From: Lacrimispora sinapis
GTDB taxonomy: Bacteria; Bacillota; Clostridia; Lachnospirales; Lachnospiraceae
Reading direction: 5' to 3'
Assembly: GCF_043633585.1 (NCBI RefSeq)
Contig: NZ_CP141832.1
Span: 1,116,001-1,180,000 of the forward strand
DNA: 64,000 nt
In this document: piece after piece, positions 8,252-17,495 of the stretch
Position numbering within the stretch: position 1 is the stretch's first letter
Layout: each line of letters starts with the position of its first letter
Made by a program: the position numbers and the translations under genes
Notes under the pieces: model-generated
What the model was told of the DNA's origin: nothing
The model's input: the letters and a program-made list of their open reading frames with translations, nothing else
The model's database searches: none

Positions 8252-11200
8252 ATGAACCAAATGTCGGCTGATAATGGAGAGGCCGGTATCTGTATCATAG
8301 ACCAGGATTACAGAATCATTTACATGAATGATAGGGCGAAAGCCTATTATCCCAATCTAAAAACAGGAATGTACTGCCTGGATGAGTTGGGGAGTGATTC
8401 TGCATTCTGTAAGGTCTGGCCGGAGCTTCATAAGGATTCCGGACATATGATATTTTACGATGCTGCCTCCAGGCTGTGGCTGAATCTATCCTCGGGACTG
8501 ATTGACTGGCCGGGGTATGAGGGGAGCAGGCTGATCATGTTCCGGCCTGTAGTGGAACAGAATCGAAATTTATTTTATAATTTAACAGATAATACCGTAT
8601 ACGATGAATTATTTGAACTTCATATATGGTCCAATACCTATAAGATTCTGTTCTGTGAAAAAGACAAATTCAAAATTCCTGCTTCGGAGGGAGTGCTGGA
8701 CCAGATGTATGCAGAGGTGGCAGAAACGATGCTCCACCCTGATGACAGAAAAGCGTTTCGTGAATTTTGGGAATGTACAAGTCTTTTGGATCGTTTGAAC
8801 TCCAATGGAAGGATCATGAAAGGAGAATTTCGTAAGCAGCTCTTAGACGAAAGCTATCGCTGGGTCCGTTTAAGCGCGGTTTTGTTTCGGGACGAAAGCT
8901 GTGAAGGTCCCATCATCATGTGCTACGTCCAGGATATAGATAACTTAAAAAAGAAGGAAGAGGAACAGAAACTACAGCAGGAAAAGAGAGATGAGACAGA
9001 CTCTTTAACGGGGCTTCTCCGGTACGGTCCTTTTTTTGAGAAAGCAAGACGTTTTCTCGAGCGGAAGCCGGAAGCCCCCTATTTTATGGTTGCCATTGAT
9101 ATCGAGCATTTTAAACTCTACAATGAATGGTACGGGGAGAAAGAAGGAGACCGCTTCCTGATTAAGATCAGCGGATATTTAAAGGAGATGGAGGGGACTT
9201 TTGAATCCATAGCAGGTTATATGGGAGGGGATGATTTTGTTATCATTCTGCCTCAGGACCTGTCCCTGTTAAATCAGCTGGAGCATCAGATCAACTGCTA
9301 TGCAAGGCAGTATGGCGGCTATGGAGGATTTCTTCCGGCCTTTGGTGTGTATTCTATCAAAAACCGGTATCTTTCGGTCAGTACGATGTACGACCGTGCG
9401 ATCATTGCATTGAATTCCATAAAAGGCAACTATGCCAAGCGGATTGGCTGGTATGATCCTGGAATGAAACAGAAGATGGAGGATGACCAGGTGCTTTTGT
9501 CTGAGATCCAGAGAGCTCTTGAGAATCAGGAATTTATCTTTTATGTTCAGCCTCAGTGCAATATGCTGACAGGAAAGATCATCGGCATGGAATCTTTGGT
9601 CCGCTGGCAGCATCCGGTCCGGGGAATCATTTCTCCTGGTGAATTTATCCCTCATCTGGAGCGGAACGGCTTTATCATCCATTTGGATCTTTATATATGG
9701 GAGATGGTTTGCCGTCAGTTCAGTTCCTGGATCAAGGCAGGATGTCATCCGATTCCGATTTCCGTCAATATGTCCCGCATGGATATCTATGGCATCAATG
9801 TAGTCGAAAAATTCAAGCAGCTGGTAAAACAGTATGAGATTGATCCCAAGTATCTTGAGATTGAGATTACAGAAAGTGCTTATGCAGAAGATTATGAACT
9901 GATCCGGAAGGTTGTTGAAGATCTCCGGAAAGCCGGATTTCCGGTATTTATGGATGATTTTGGAAGCGGCTATTCTTCCCTTAACATGCTCAGGGATGTG
10001 AATGTGGATGTCATAAAGATCGACACCAAATTTCTGGATATGAACGAAAACAGCAAGAGACGGGGAATGGGGATTTTGGAGACCATTGTAAGAATGGCCA
10101 GGGTCATGCAGTTTAAGGTCATTGCAGAAGGGATTGAAGAGAAGGAGCAGGCGGATTTTCTCATCAATATCGGGTGCATATACGGCCAGGGATATTATTA
10201 TTACAAACCCATGTCTGTGACAGAAATGGAAGAACTATTAAAAAATGACAGCAATCTGGACTATAGGGGGATTCAGGCCCGTCAGATGAGGGAACTGAAA
10301 CTGGAAGATCTGTTTAATGAAAACATCACCAGTGAAGCCATGATGAACAACGTGCTGGGAGCTATTGCTCTTTATGAGGTATACGAAGACAACTGCGGGC
10401 TTCTTCGGGTGAATGAAGAATATTACCGTATTACCGGGGATAATCCTGTGGATTTGGGGGAGAGCAGAGAGTTCCTGCAGCAAAAGGTCTATCAAGATGA
10501 CCGGGACCGGGTACTTCGTATTTTTGAGAATGCATATAAGAGTCCGGTTCACGGGGCGGAAGGAATCTTCAGGCGTTTGCGGTTAAGCGGAGAGTTTATG
10601 TGGATTCACCTGCGTGTATTCTTTTTACGGGAGCAGGATGGGCGGTGCCTTTATTACGGAACAGTCCGGGATGCCACCGAGCAGATGGAGCAAAGAAAAA
10701 AACTGGAGGACTCCCAGAAGATTCTGAGTGAAGTGATGAAGCTTGCAGGGCTTATGGGTATATACTGCGAAGAGGACCTTCCCCTGTACTTTGCCAATAA
10801 TGAGATGCTGCATTTAATGGGATATGATACTTACGAGATGTTCATAAGGGATATTGGAGGAAGAATCATTGACATCATTCACCCAGAGGACAGAGAGACC
10901 CTTCGGGAAAAAGTCTTGCGCTGCAGTGTTCCCGGCATGGAATATCGGTTTCGCTACCGGATCAGGAAACGGGATAGAAGTTTTATGTGGATTATGACCA
11001 AAGGCCGCTTCATACAGGCGGAAGATGGAAGAATGGCGGTCATAAGTGCGTGTATGGACATTACAGATGCGGTTCTTGCCGAGCAGAGTCTGAAACATAC
11101 GGTAGAGATTTTGGAAAATAAGGAGGATGAACTGGATTTTTTAAGCTCCTGTATACCGGGAGGATATGTTCGCTTGGGCAAAACCAGGGACATGGAGTTT

Positions 11201-11992
11201 CATTATACCAGTTTGGGGTTTCAAGAAATCACCGGATATACAAAAGAGGATCTGTCTGTTCAGTTTCATGGAAATTTTGCAGATATGGTCCACCCGGATG
11301 AACGGGAAAGGATTTTTCATATGATGCAGCAGTTAAAACCGGGAAAAACCTTGTGGGATATAAAGTGCCGGGTGCTGACCACCCATGGCTATATTCAGGC
11401 ATTGTTTCATTTCAGGCTGTCTGAAAAGAACCGGGAGTCTCTGTATGGGGTGATGCTGAATACAGAGGATTGGAAAAGAGTTTCATTGAAGGAAGCATTC
11501 CTTGAAGATATGACGAGCCGCAGGGAGACCGGGGACTTTCCAATCTCCTCACCGGTAAGGGGACTGCCGGACCGGGCGCTTGCTGTTGCCATGATGAATG
11601 AATACCTGGGTTGCCGCAGATTCCAGACCTCTGCGCTGGTTCTTTTTGAACTGAGCCGGCCGGAAAAACAGAGAATAGAAGACGGCAGAGATTCAAAAGC
11701 ACTGTTTAGCAGGCAGGCGGACCGGCTGAAACGCTTCTTCCGGCAGGAGGATATCATCTGTCTGAATGGCGGCTATGAAGTGATGGTGCTTTGTAAAAAT
11801 ATTCGGGAAGAGGATGCGGAGAATAAAAAGGAGCGGATTACGCAGATGCTGAACCAAGAGATGTCTGCCAAAGAGAGAAAGTTTTTTTTGCCGGTGCGTG
11901 CGGGATATACCATGATTTCCATGGAGGATTCTGATTTTGAACGCTGCTATGAAGCGGTCAGAAGTGTTTTTGAAAAGGATTTTTTGCTTTAA
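8252..11992 (+). CDS. Multidomain PAS-GGDEF-EAL-PAS-PAS-PAS-degenerate GGDEF signalling protein
   Basis: A 1246-residue soluble protein for cyclic di-GMP turnover. In order: PAS-like sensor region (1-240), GGDEF domain (~245-410) beginning at DSLTGLL with the active-site motif written GGDDF (~325), EAL domain (~425-660) beginning ESLVRW instead of EALVRW but keeping NMSR, EITES, DDFGSG, KID and AEGIE, then three PAS repeats (~690-1070), and a last segment (~1100-1245) that looks like a decayed GGDEF with GGYEV. The EAL residues for metal binding are present, so phosphodiesterase activity is likely; cyclase activity is less sure. No membrane segment is seen. I prefer ATG 8252, which has GGAGAGGCGG ahead, over ATG 8231. 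Confidence 0.9.
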   Translation: MNQMSADNGEAGICIIDQDYRIIYMNDRAKAYYPNLKTGMYCLDELGSDSAFCKVWPELHKDSGHMIFYDAASRLWLNLSSGLIDWPGYEGSRLIMFRPVVEQNRNLFYNLTDNTVYDELFELHIWSNTYKILFCEKDKFKIPASEGVLDQMYAEVAETMLHPDDRKAFREFWECTSLLDRLNSNGRIMKGEFRKQLLDESYRWVRLSAVLFRDESCEGPIIMCYVQDIDNLKKKEEEQKLQQEKRDETDSLTGLLRYGPFFEKARRFLERKPEAPYFMVAIDIEHFKLYNEWYGEKEGDRFLIKISGYLKEMEGTFESIAGYMGGDDFVIILPQDLSLLNQLEHQINCYARQYGGYGGFLPAFGVYSIKNRYLSVSTMYDRAIIALNSIKGNYAKRIGWYDPGMKQKMEDDQVLLSEIQRALENQEFIFYVQPQCNMLTGKIIGMESLVRWQHPVRGIISPGEFIPHLERNGFIIHLDLYIWEMVCRQFSSWIKAGCHPIPISVNMSRMDIYGINVVEKFKQLVKQYEIDPKYLEIEITESAYAEDYELIRKVVEDLRKAGFPVFMDDFGSGYSSLNMLRDVNVDVIKIDTKFLDMNENSKRRGMGILETIVRMARVMQFKVIAEGIEEKEQADFLINIGCIYGQGYYYYKPMSVTEMEELLKNDSNLDYRGIQARQMRELKLEDLFNENITSEAMMNNVLGAIALYEVYEDNCGLLRVNEEYYRITGDNPVDLGESREFLQQKVYQDDRDRVLRIFENAYKSPVHGAEGIFRRLRLSGEFMWIHLRVFFLREQDGRCLYYGTVRDATEQMEQRKKLEDSQKILSEVMKLAGLMGIYCEEDLPLYFANNEMLHLMGYDTYEMFIRDIGGRIIDIIHPEDRETLREKVLRCSVPGMEYRFRYRIRKRDRSFMWIMTKGRFIQAEDGRMAVISACMDITDAVLAEQSLKHTVEILENKEDELDFLSSCIPGGYVRLGKTRDMEFHYTSLGFQEITGYTKEDLSVQFHGNFADMVHPDERERIFHMMQQLKPGKTLWDIKCRVLTTHGYIQALFHFRLSEKNRESLYGVMLNTEDWKRVSLKEAFLEDMTSRRETGDFPISSPVRGLPDRALAVAMMNEYLGCRRFQTSALVLFELSRPEKQRIEDGRDSKALFSRQADRLKRFFRQEDIICLNGGYEVMVLCKNIREEDAENKKERITQMLNQEMSAKERKFFLPVRAGYTMISMEDSDFERCYEAVRSVFEKDFLL

Positions 11993-12015
11993 AGTGAAAA
12001 AGTAAAAAAATAGAA

Positions 12016-12044
12016 TAGACCCTTTCCTGCACTTGTGATATAAT
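12016..12044 (+). promoter_or_regulatory. Probable promoter for the aminotransferase-hisC run
   Basis: TAGACC (12016-12021), 17 bases, TATAAT (12039-12044). The -10 is perfect and the -35 partial; it lies 41 bases before the start codon. Confidence 0.45.
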
Positions 12045-12084
12045 TCCCATAAAATCATTTCAGGATAAAGGAAGGAATAAGATT

Positions 12085-13293
12085 ATGATAGCAGACAAGA
12101 TGAGACCCCTTGTAGAAAATAATTCCGCAATCCGTGCCATGTTTGAAGAAGGAAAGAAGATGGCTCTGCTTTATGGCCGGGAAAATGTGTATGACTTCAG
12201 TCTGGGAAATCCCAATGTACCCGCTCCAAAAGCGGTCAATCAGGCGATTCTGGACATCATCAAAGAGGAAGAGACCACGTTCGTTCATGGCTATATGAGC
12301 AATGCGGGATATGAGGATGTAAGAGCTGCGGTAGCCGGTTCCTTAAACCGGAGGTTTGGGACTCATTTTCATCTGGAAAATATTCTTATGACGGTTGGAG
12401 CTGCCAGCGGTATGAATGTGATTTTAAAAACCATACTGGATCCGGGAGATGAGGTGGTGGTTTTCGCCCCTTATTTTATGGAATATGGCTCTTATGTGAG
12501 AAACTATGACGGTGTGCTTGTGGTGGTACCTCCGGATACCAAAACCTTTTATCCGGATCTTGAGGAATTTGAGCGGAGGATCACAAAAAAGACAAAGGCC
12601 GTAATCATCAATACGCCTAACAATCCCACCGGAGTCATTTATTCTTCAGGGACTCTGGAGAAAATCGCAGGGATCATGGAAAAGAAGGAAAAAGAGTATG
12701 GCAAGTCCATCGTGCTCATTTCCGACGAACCATACAGAGAACTGGCATATGACGGAGCAGAAGTCCCTTATGTGACTCCGTTTTATCACAATACCTTTGT
12801 CTGCTACTCCTACAGCAAATCCTTATCCCTTCCGGGAGAGCGGATTGGTTACCTTGTGATTCCCGATGAAGTCGATGACTCCCAGAAGGTGATTGCTGCG
12901 GCAACCATCTCAAACCGGGTGCTTGGGTGTGTCAATGCCCCATCCCTGATGCAGAGGGTGATCATGCGCTGCTTGGAGGAGCAGGTGAATCTGGAAGCCT
13001 ACAACAGAAACAGGGAACTTCTTTACAATAGTTTGAAGGAGTATGGGTTTGAATGCATAAAACCGGAGGGGGCGTTCTATTTGTTTGTGAAGGCTCCGGT
13101 GGATGATAAGGAATTCTGCGGGTATTGTAAGGAACACCGGGTGCTTTTGGTTCCCGGAAGCTCCTTTGCATGCCCGGGCTACGTGCGGATCGCATACTGC
13201 GTTTCTTATGACCAGATCGTCCGTTCTCTTCCGGCATTTAAAAAAATAGCAGAAGCTTATGGACTGATGGAACGTAAGGAGGGAGCAGAATGA
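12085..13293 (+). CDS. Class I/II pyridoxal-phosphate aminotransferase
   Basis: A 402-residue fold-type I aminotransferase. The PLP lysine is at ~245 (SYSKSLSLPGERIGY), with NTPNNPTGVIYS and ISDEPYRELAYDG as the usual cofactor-contact motifs. Related proteins act on aspartate, aromatic or branched amino acids, and the substrate cannot be read from sequence. The ribosome site AAGGAAGGA is 8-9 bases ahead. The end overlaps hisC by four bases (ATGA), so the two are coupled; it may supply or share a 2-oxoacid pair with HisC, which is inference. Confidence 0.9.
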   Translation: MIADKMRPLVENNSAIRAMFEEGKKMALLYGRENVYDFSLGNPNVPAPKAVNQAILDIIKEEETTFVHGYMSNAGYEDVRAAVAGSLNRRFGTHFHLENILMTVGAASGMNVILKTILDPGDEVVVFAPYFMEYGSYVRNYDGVLVVVPPDTKTFYPDLEEFERRITKKTKAVIINTPNNPTGVIYSSGTLEKIAGIMEKKEKEYGKSIVLISDEPYRELAYDGAEVPYVTPFYHNTFVCYSYSKSLSLPGERIGYLVIPDEVDDSQKVIAAATISNRVLGCVNAPSLMQRVIMRCLEEQVNLEAYNRNRELLYNSLKEYGFECIKPEGAFYLFVKAPVDDKEFCGYCKEHRVLLVPGSSFACPGYVRIAYCVSYDQIVRSLPAFKKIAEAYGLMERKEGAE

Positions 13294-14348
13294 GAGCATG
13301 GGAGAAAAACATACGAAGGGTCGCTCCTTATGTGCCCGGAGAACAGCCAAAGAGTGAAAAGCCGATCAAGCTGAATACCAATGAAAATCCATACCCCCCG
13401 GCTCCGGGGGTGAAACAGGCGTTCAAAGAGATGGACGCCGGCCAGTTCCGCAAATATCCGGATTCCACTTCTTCAGAGCTTATAAAGGCTCTTTCTGAAT
13501 ATTATCAGGTGGAAGAGAATGAGGTTTTTGTGGGGGTGGGGTCTGATGATGTGATCGCCATGGCTTTTATGACCTTTTTTAATTCCGAGCTGCCCATATT
13601 GTTTCCGGATGTAAGCTATTCCTTTTACAAGGTTTGGGCGGATTTGCTTCATATTTCTTATGAAACACCGGCTCTTGATGAAAATTTTTGTATTCATAAG
13701 GAAGATTATTATAAGGCAAATGGGGGCATCATATTTCCGAATCCCAATGCTCCCACCGGTTTGCTTCTTCCTTTGGAAGAGGTGGAGGATATCATTGCCC
13801 ATAATCAGGATTCCGTAATCATCGTCGATGAAGCCTACATTGATTTTGGCGGTGAAAGCGCCGTGAGACTCACCCGGAAATACGAGAATCTTCTGGTGGT
13901 GCAGACCTTTAGCAAATCCCGTTCCTTAGCGGGGCTGAGAATCGGATATGCCATCGGGCATCCGGATTTAATCCGGGCGGTCAATGATGTGAAAAATTCC
14001 TATAATTCCTATACCCTGAACATGCCTTCTATAAAATTAGGCGCAGAGGCGGTAAAGGATGAAACGTATTTTAAAGAGAGCCTTGAACGAATTGTAAAAA
14101 CAAGGGAAGAGTCCAAGTTAAGGCTTAAAAAACTTGGGTTTTCCTTCCCGGATTCCATGGCGAATTTTATTTTTGCAACCCACAAAGACCGGAGTGCAAA
14201 AGACATATATAAGGCTCTGCGTGAGAACCACATATATGTCCGTTACTTCGATCAGCCAAGACTTGACAACCATCTGCGCATTTCCATCGGTACGGATGAG
14301 GAAATGAAGAAATTTTTTGAGTTTTTAGAGGTTTTTCTTTCGGATTAA
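13290..14348 (+). CDS. hisC: Histidinol-phosphate aminotransferase
   Basis: Converts imidazole-acetol phosphate and glutamate to histidinol phosphate in histidine synthesis; HisC-type enzymes can also work on aromatic amino acids. The 352-residue protein has the HisC start (IRRVAPYVPGEQP, LNTNENPYPP), PNPNAPTGLLL, VDEAYIDFGGE and the PLP lysine at ~209 (FSKSRSLAGLRIGY). Its start overlaps the upstream aminotransferase stop. No other his genes are in the window, so its role as the only HisC is not established. Confidence 0.9.
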   Translation: MRAWEKNIRRVAPYVPGEQPKSEKPIKLNTNENPYPPAPGVKQAFKEMDAGQFRKYPDSTSSELIKALSEYYQVEENEVFVGVGSDDVIAMAFMTFFNSELPILFPDVSYSFYKVWADLLHISYETPALDENFCIHKEDYYKANGGIIFPNPNAPTGLLLPLEEVEDIIAHNQDSVIIVDEAYIDFGGESAVRLTRKYENLLVVQTFSKSRSLAGLRIGYAIGHPDLIRAVNDVKNSYNSYTLNMPSIKLGAEAVKDETYFKESLERIVKTREESKLRLKKLGFSFPDSMANFIFATHKDRSAKDIYKALRENHIYVRYFDQPRLDNHLRISIGTDEEMKKFFEFLEVFLSD

Positions 14349-14399
14349 TTCGTTTGTCAAAAAGCCGTTGGGATCGTACAATAAACACAGGTGATGGAA

Positions 14400-15536
14400 A
14401 TGGAAGATATGAAAAAGTATTTAAAGCTAATGCTTAATATTGTGATACCCATTTTGTTCTTATACCTGATCTGCGTATGGGGACCTAAATTATTGAAATT
14501 TTTTCTGCCGTTTGTCATTGGATGGGTCATTTCAGTCATAGCCAATCCTTTGGTGCGTTTTTTTGAAAAACGTCTGAAGATCGTCCGGAAACACAGTTCT
14601 GTGCTGATTGTGGTAACAGTGCTCTTTCTGATCATAACGGCCCTTTATTTCCTCGTATCAAAGCTGGTTTATGAATCCATAGAATTTGTGGACCATATTC
14701 CCCAGTATTACGAAGCGGCCTGGGTGGAGATTCAAAAGATGCTTTTAAACATACAGGGAATTATGCAGTTTCTACCCATGGGTATTCAGAATTCGGTAAA
14801 TCAGTTTTTCTCCCATATGGAGCAATATTTGAATGTGGCAGTACAGAAGATCGCCTCTCCTACGGTTATGGCAGCAGGAAATATGGTGAAAAGCATACCG
14901 GCGGCCTTGGTCTACACCATCGTTACGATTTTTTCTTCCTATCTGTTCATTGTGGACAGAGATAAGTTCATGGCAGTCATTCATCGTTATATTCCAGAGG
15001 GGGGAACCAGATATTACCGCTATTTGAAAAAAGATGTGCGGCATCTGGTCGGGGGATATTTTATTGCCCAATTTAAGATCATGTTTATTATAGCGGCGGT
15101 TCTGGCCATTGGATTTCTGGTTCTGGGAGTGGATTATGCACTTCTGCTTGCGGTGCTTATAGCAATCCTTGATTTTCTGCCGATCTTGGGGACTGGTACA
15201 ATTTTGATTCCCTGGGCATTGGTCCGCATGGTCTCCGGGGAGTTTGCCTTTGGTTTTGGACTGATCGCCATTTACGTACTGACCCTGGTACTGAGGCAGA
15301 TCATACAGCCAAAGATCGTAGGGGACACCATGGGACTTGATCCTTTTATGACGTTGTTGTTTTTGTATCTTGGATTTAAAATAAGCGGTATCGCGGGAAT
15401 GATTTTGGCGGTGCCCGTTGGTATGCTGATTCTTAATTTATATGAATTCGGAGCTTTTGATTTGTTTTTTGACAGCGTAAAGACATTGATCCACGATATC
15501 AATGTATTCCGTAAGGAGCCGGGGGAAAGACCATGA
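14400..15536 (+). CDS. AI-2E family / YtvI-like integral membrane protein
   Basis: A ~378-residue polytopic protein with about seven or eight hydrophobic helices, and the family pattern FLPFVIGWVISVIANPLVRFFEK near the N-terminus and GDTMGLDPFMTLLFLYLGFK near the C-terminus. The length and layout match the AI-2E transporter family, which includes the sporulation protein YtvI. Transport substrates in this family are mostly unproven. AGGTGA (14389-14394) five bases ahead favours ATG 14400 over GTG 14391. It lies 51 bases after hisC. Confidence 0.8.
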   Translation: MEDMKKYLKLMLNIVIPILFLYLICVWGPKLLKFFLPFVIGWVISVIANPLVRFFEKRLKIVRKHSSVLIVVTVLFLIITALYFLVSKLVYESIEFVDHIPQYYEAAWVEIQKMLLNIQGIMQFLPMGIQNSVNQFFSHMEQYLNVAVQKIASPTVMAAGNMVKSIPAALVYTIVTIFSSYLFIVDRDKFMAVIHRYIPEGGTRYYRYLKKDVRHLVGGYFIAQFKIMFIIAAVLAIGFLVLGVDYALLLAVLIAILDFLPILGTGTILIPWALVRMVSGEFAFGFGLIAIYVLTLVLRQIIQPKIVGDTMGLDPFMTLLFLYLGFKISGIAGMILAVPVGMLILNLYEFGAFDLFFDSVKTLIHDINVFRKEPGERP

Positions 15537-15564
15537 AAAAGCTGCGTTTGGAGGAAATTATATC

Positions 15565-16509
15565 ATGAACATAAGAGTGAGGATTGCTGCAGGTATGGTT
15601 GTGGGTCTTGTTGCCTCTGTAATGATGGCGACCCCTATGAATGTCTTTTCCGGGGAAGCGTGGAACCTGGAAAATGGACAATATGTGGATGCATCCGGAC
15701 AACCCATTGCCGGTGCATTGGAAAAAGGAATTACCGTTTCAAAATATCAGAACCGGCAGAATGAAGCCGGGGGAGGCATCGACTGGGAGAGGGTAAAGAA
15801 ATCCGGAGTCTCCTTTGCCATGGTCCGCATCGGTTATTTAAATGATAAAGACCCGTATTATTCCGTCAATATGAATAATGCGGCAAAAAGCGGTATAAAG
15901 ACAGGTGTATTTTTCTATACACAGGCGCTGGATACCCAGACGGCAGTACAGGAAGCGGAGTACGTGCTTCGGGAAGTAAAGGATTACCCCATATCTTATC
16001 CGATCGCATATGACGTGGAGTCTAAATATCTTTTGGACAATCATCTGACCAGACAGCAGATTACGGATAATATCAATGCTTTCTGCAAAGTCATTGCAGA
16101 TGCGGGATACCGGCCTATGGTGTATGCCAATAACAAATGGCTTACGAATTACATTGATATGGATCAGGTCCCATACGATGTCTGGTATGCCAGATATGGT
16201 AGCATTAATGACTGTAAGAACCGGACCATCTGGCAGTGTACGGATCAGGGAAGAGTGGAGGGAATTGAAGGAGATGTGACCATCGAATTTTCCTTCCGGG
16301 ATTACAGCAGTATAATACCGTCCGAAGGATGGAAGACCATTGGCGGGGAACGGTATTATATGAAAAATTACTTCAAGCAGACCGGCTGGATTGAAGTGGA
16401 AGATAAGTGGTATTATCTGGATAACGATGGAACCATGGTTCATGATACGTCTTTGGTAATAGATGGGAACTCTTATGCTTTTGGTACCGACGGAGCGATG
16501 ATCCGTTAA
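15565..16509 (+). CDS. Secreted GH25 lysozyme with cell-wall-binding repeats
   Basis: A 314-residue exported muramidase-like protein. It has a signal peptide (about residues 1-30), a GH25 domain (~50-250) with GIDWERVKKSGVSFAMVRIGY and the DxE pair in AYDVE, and two or so aromatic cell-wall-binding repeats at the end (GWKTIGGERYYM, GWIEVEDKWYYLDNDGTM). One oddity is the first strand, GITVSKYQ: GH25 enzymes usually have an active-site aspartate there (GIDVS), and here it is threonine. The start ATG 15565 has TTGGAGGAAA ahead. No phage genes are nearby, so this is more likely a host wall enzyme than a lysin. Confidence 0.88.
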   Translation: MNIRVRIAAGMVVGLVASVMMATPMNVFSGEAWNLENGQYVDASGQPIAGALEKGITVSKYQNRQNEAGGGIDWERVKKSGVSFAMVRIGYLNDKDPYYSVNMNNAAKSGIKTGVFFYTQALDTQTAVQEAEYVLREVKDYPISYPIAYDVESKYLLDNHLTRQQITDNINAFCKVIADAGYRPMVYANNKWLTNYIDMDQVPYDVWYARYGSINDCKNRTIWQCTDQGRVEGIEGDVTIEFSFRDYSSIIPSEGWKTIGGERYYMKNYFKQTGWIEVEDKWYYLDNDGTMVHDTSLVIDGNSYAFGTDGAMIR

Positions 16510-16556
16510 ATGGAAACAGAAGAATGTCCAACATAAAGACAACGGAATATACTTTA

Positions 16557-16597
16557 GCATACAAAAAGACCGCCCTTATGGACGGTTTTTTGTATGC
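16557..16597. terminator. Bidirectional terminator between the lysozyme and ABC genes
   Basis: GCATACAAAAA and TTTTTTGTATGC form the outer stem, with CCGCCC/GGACGG inside and a TTAT loop. It has a T-tract on either strand. Confidence 0.9.
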
Positions 16598-16696
16598 ATA
16601 GATTCCCAGCCGGTTATTCCTTATATACATAACAGAAGGAAAAGCTTTTTATCCAAGGAAAGCAGATGCTTATGCTACGCTTTTGCTTTTTTATTG

Positions 16697-17482
16697 TCAG
16701 GAACCGGTGGACTGATATCTGGAAAGCCCGAACCTCCATAACAGAACGGCAGGCAGGAGAAAAAGACAGCCTGCAATTGGAAGAAGACCATACCATGGGT
16801 TTTCTGCTTTTCCGGTCAGGTATAGGAACGGGTAGTACTGAAACAGGGAAAAGGGGACCAGGTAGGTACAGATGGTAAGCAAAGTCTTACCGTAAATGCC
16901 GATGGGATATTTGCCGTATTCCCTTGCTCCGTCCGTAAATACATTCATAAATTCCAATCCTTCCAGAGTAAAGAAGCATATGGAGGCAAAGATCAGATAT
17001 ATGGCGGCAAATACCACCACGCCTCCTGCAATCATAAGAACTGTGACTGCCACGCGGGCCAGGTTCCACTCAATGGAACTGGCAGATACTCCATAGGCAA
17101 ACATAACGGCAGCCTGCAGCAGACGGCCGAGCCTGGTCAAGTCGATCTTGCTGCACAAAACGGTAAACAGGCAGTTTCTGGGACGCAGCAGGATCCGGTC
17201 AAATTCTCCGTTTCCGATAATGGTTTCAAAGGTGTCAAGGCTCCGGAAAATGGTTTCCGCTATGGTAAATGCCATCAATGTGATGGAAAAACAGAGCAGA
17301 ACTTCCTCATAGGAAAATCCTTTCACCTGTTTAAACCGGTCCATCATGAAGTAGACACCAAGGAATATGTTAAAAGAAATCAGAAACTGTCCCACAGTGG
17401 TCAATAAAAATGAAATCTTATGCTGCATCATACTTTTTAAATGAATGAAAAAATATTTTTGGTATAAACGTATGGAATTCAT
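16697..17482 (-). CDS. ABC-2 family exporter permease, subunit 2
   Basis: A 261-residue membrane protein with six hydrophobic helices, resembling the COG3694 ABC-2 permeases (KSMMQHKISFLLTTVGQFLISFN at the N-terminus, then FEMIIGNGEFDRILLRP-like sequence at ~80-105). It is the last gene of a minus-strand three-gene operon, 13 bases after the partner permease. The ribosome site AAAGGAGA is clear. Its substrate is unknown; related systems export lipids, antibiotics or peptides. Confidence 0.85.
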   Translation of the reverse strand: MNSIRLYQKYFFIHLKSMMQHKISFLLTTVGQFLISFNIFLGVYFMMDRFKQVKGFSYEEVLLCFSITLMAFTIAETIFRSLDTFETIIGNGEFDRILLRPRNCLFTVLCSKIDLTRLGRLLQAAVMFAYGVSASSIEWNLARVAVTVLMIAGGVVVFAAIYLIFASICFFTLEGLEFMNVFTDGAREYGKYPIGIYGKTLLTICTYLVPFSLFQYYPFLYLTGKAENPWYGLLPIAGCLFLLPAVLLWRFGLSRYQSTGS

Positions 17483-17495
17483 ATCCTGTCTCCTT

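Noticed and set aside
15565..16509. Prophage remnant at the lysozyme
   Set aside because: No holin, tail, integrase or att-like repeats lie near, and the protein has its own signal peptide.
15838..16560. 240-codon minus-strand frame antisense to the lysozyme
   Set aside because: It mirrors the lysozyme codons and lacks a ribosome site or recognisable domain.
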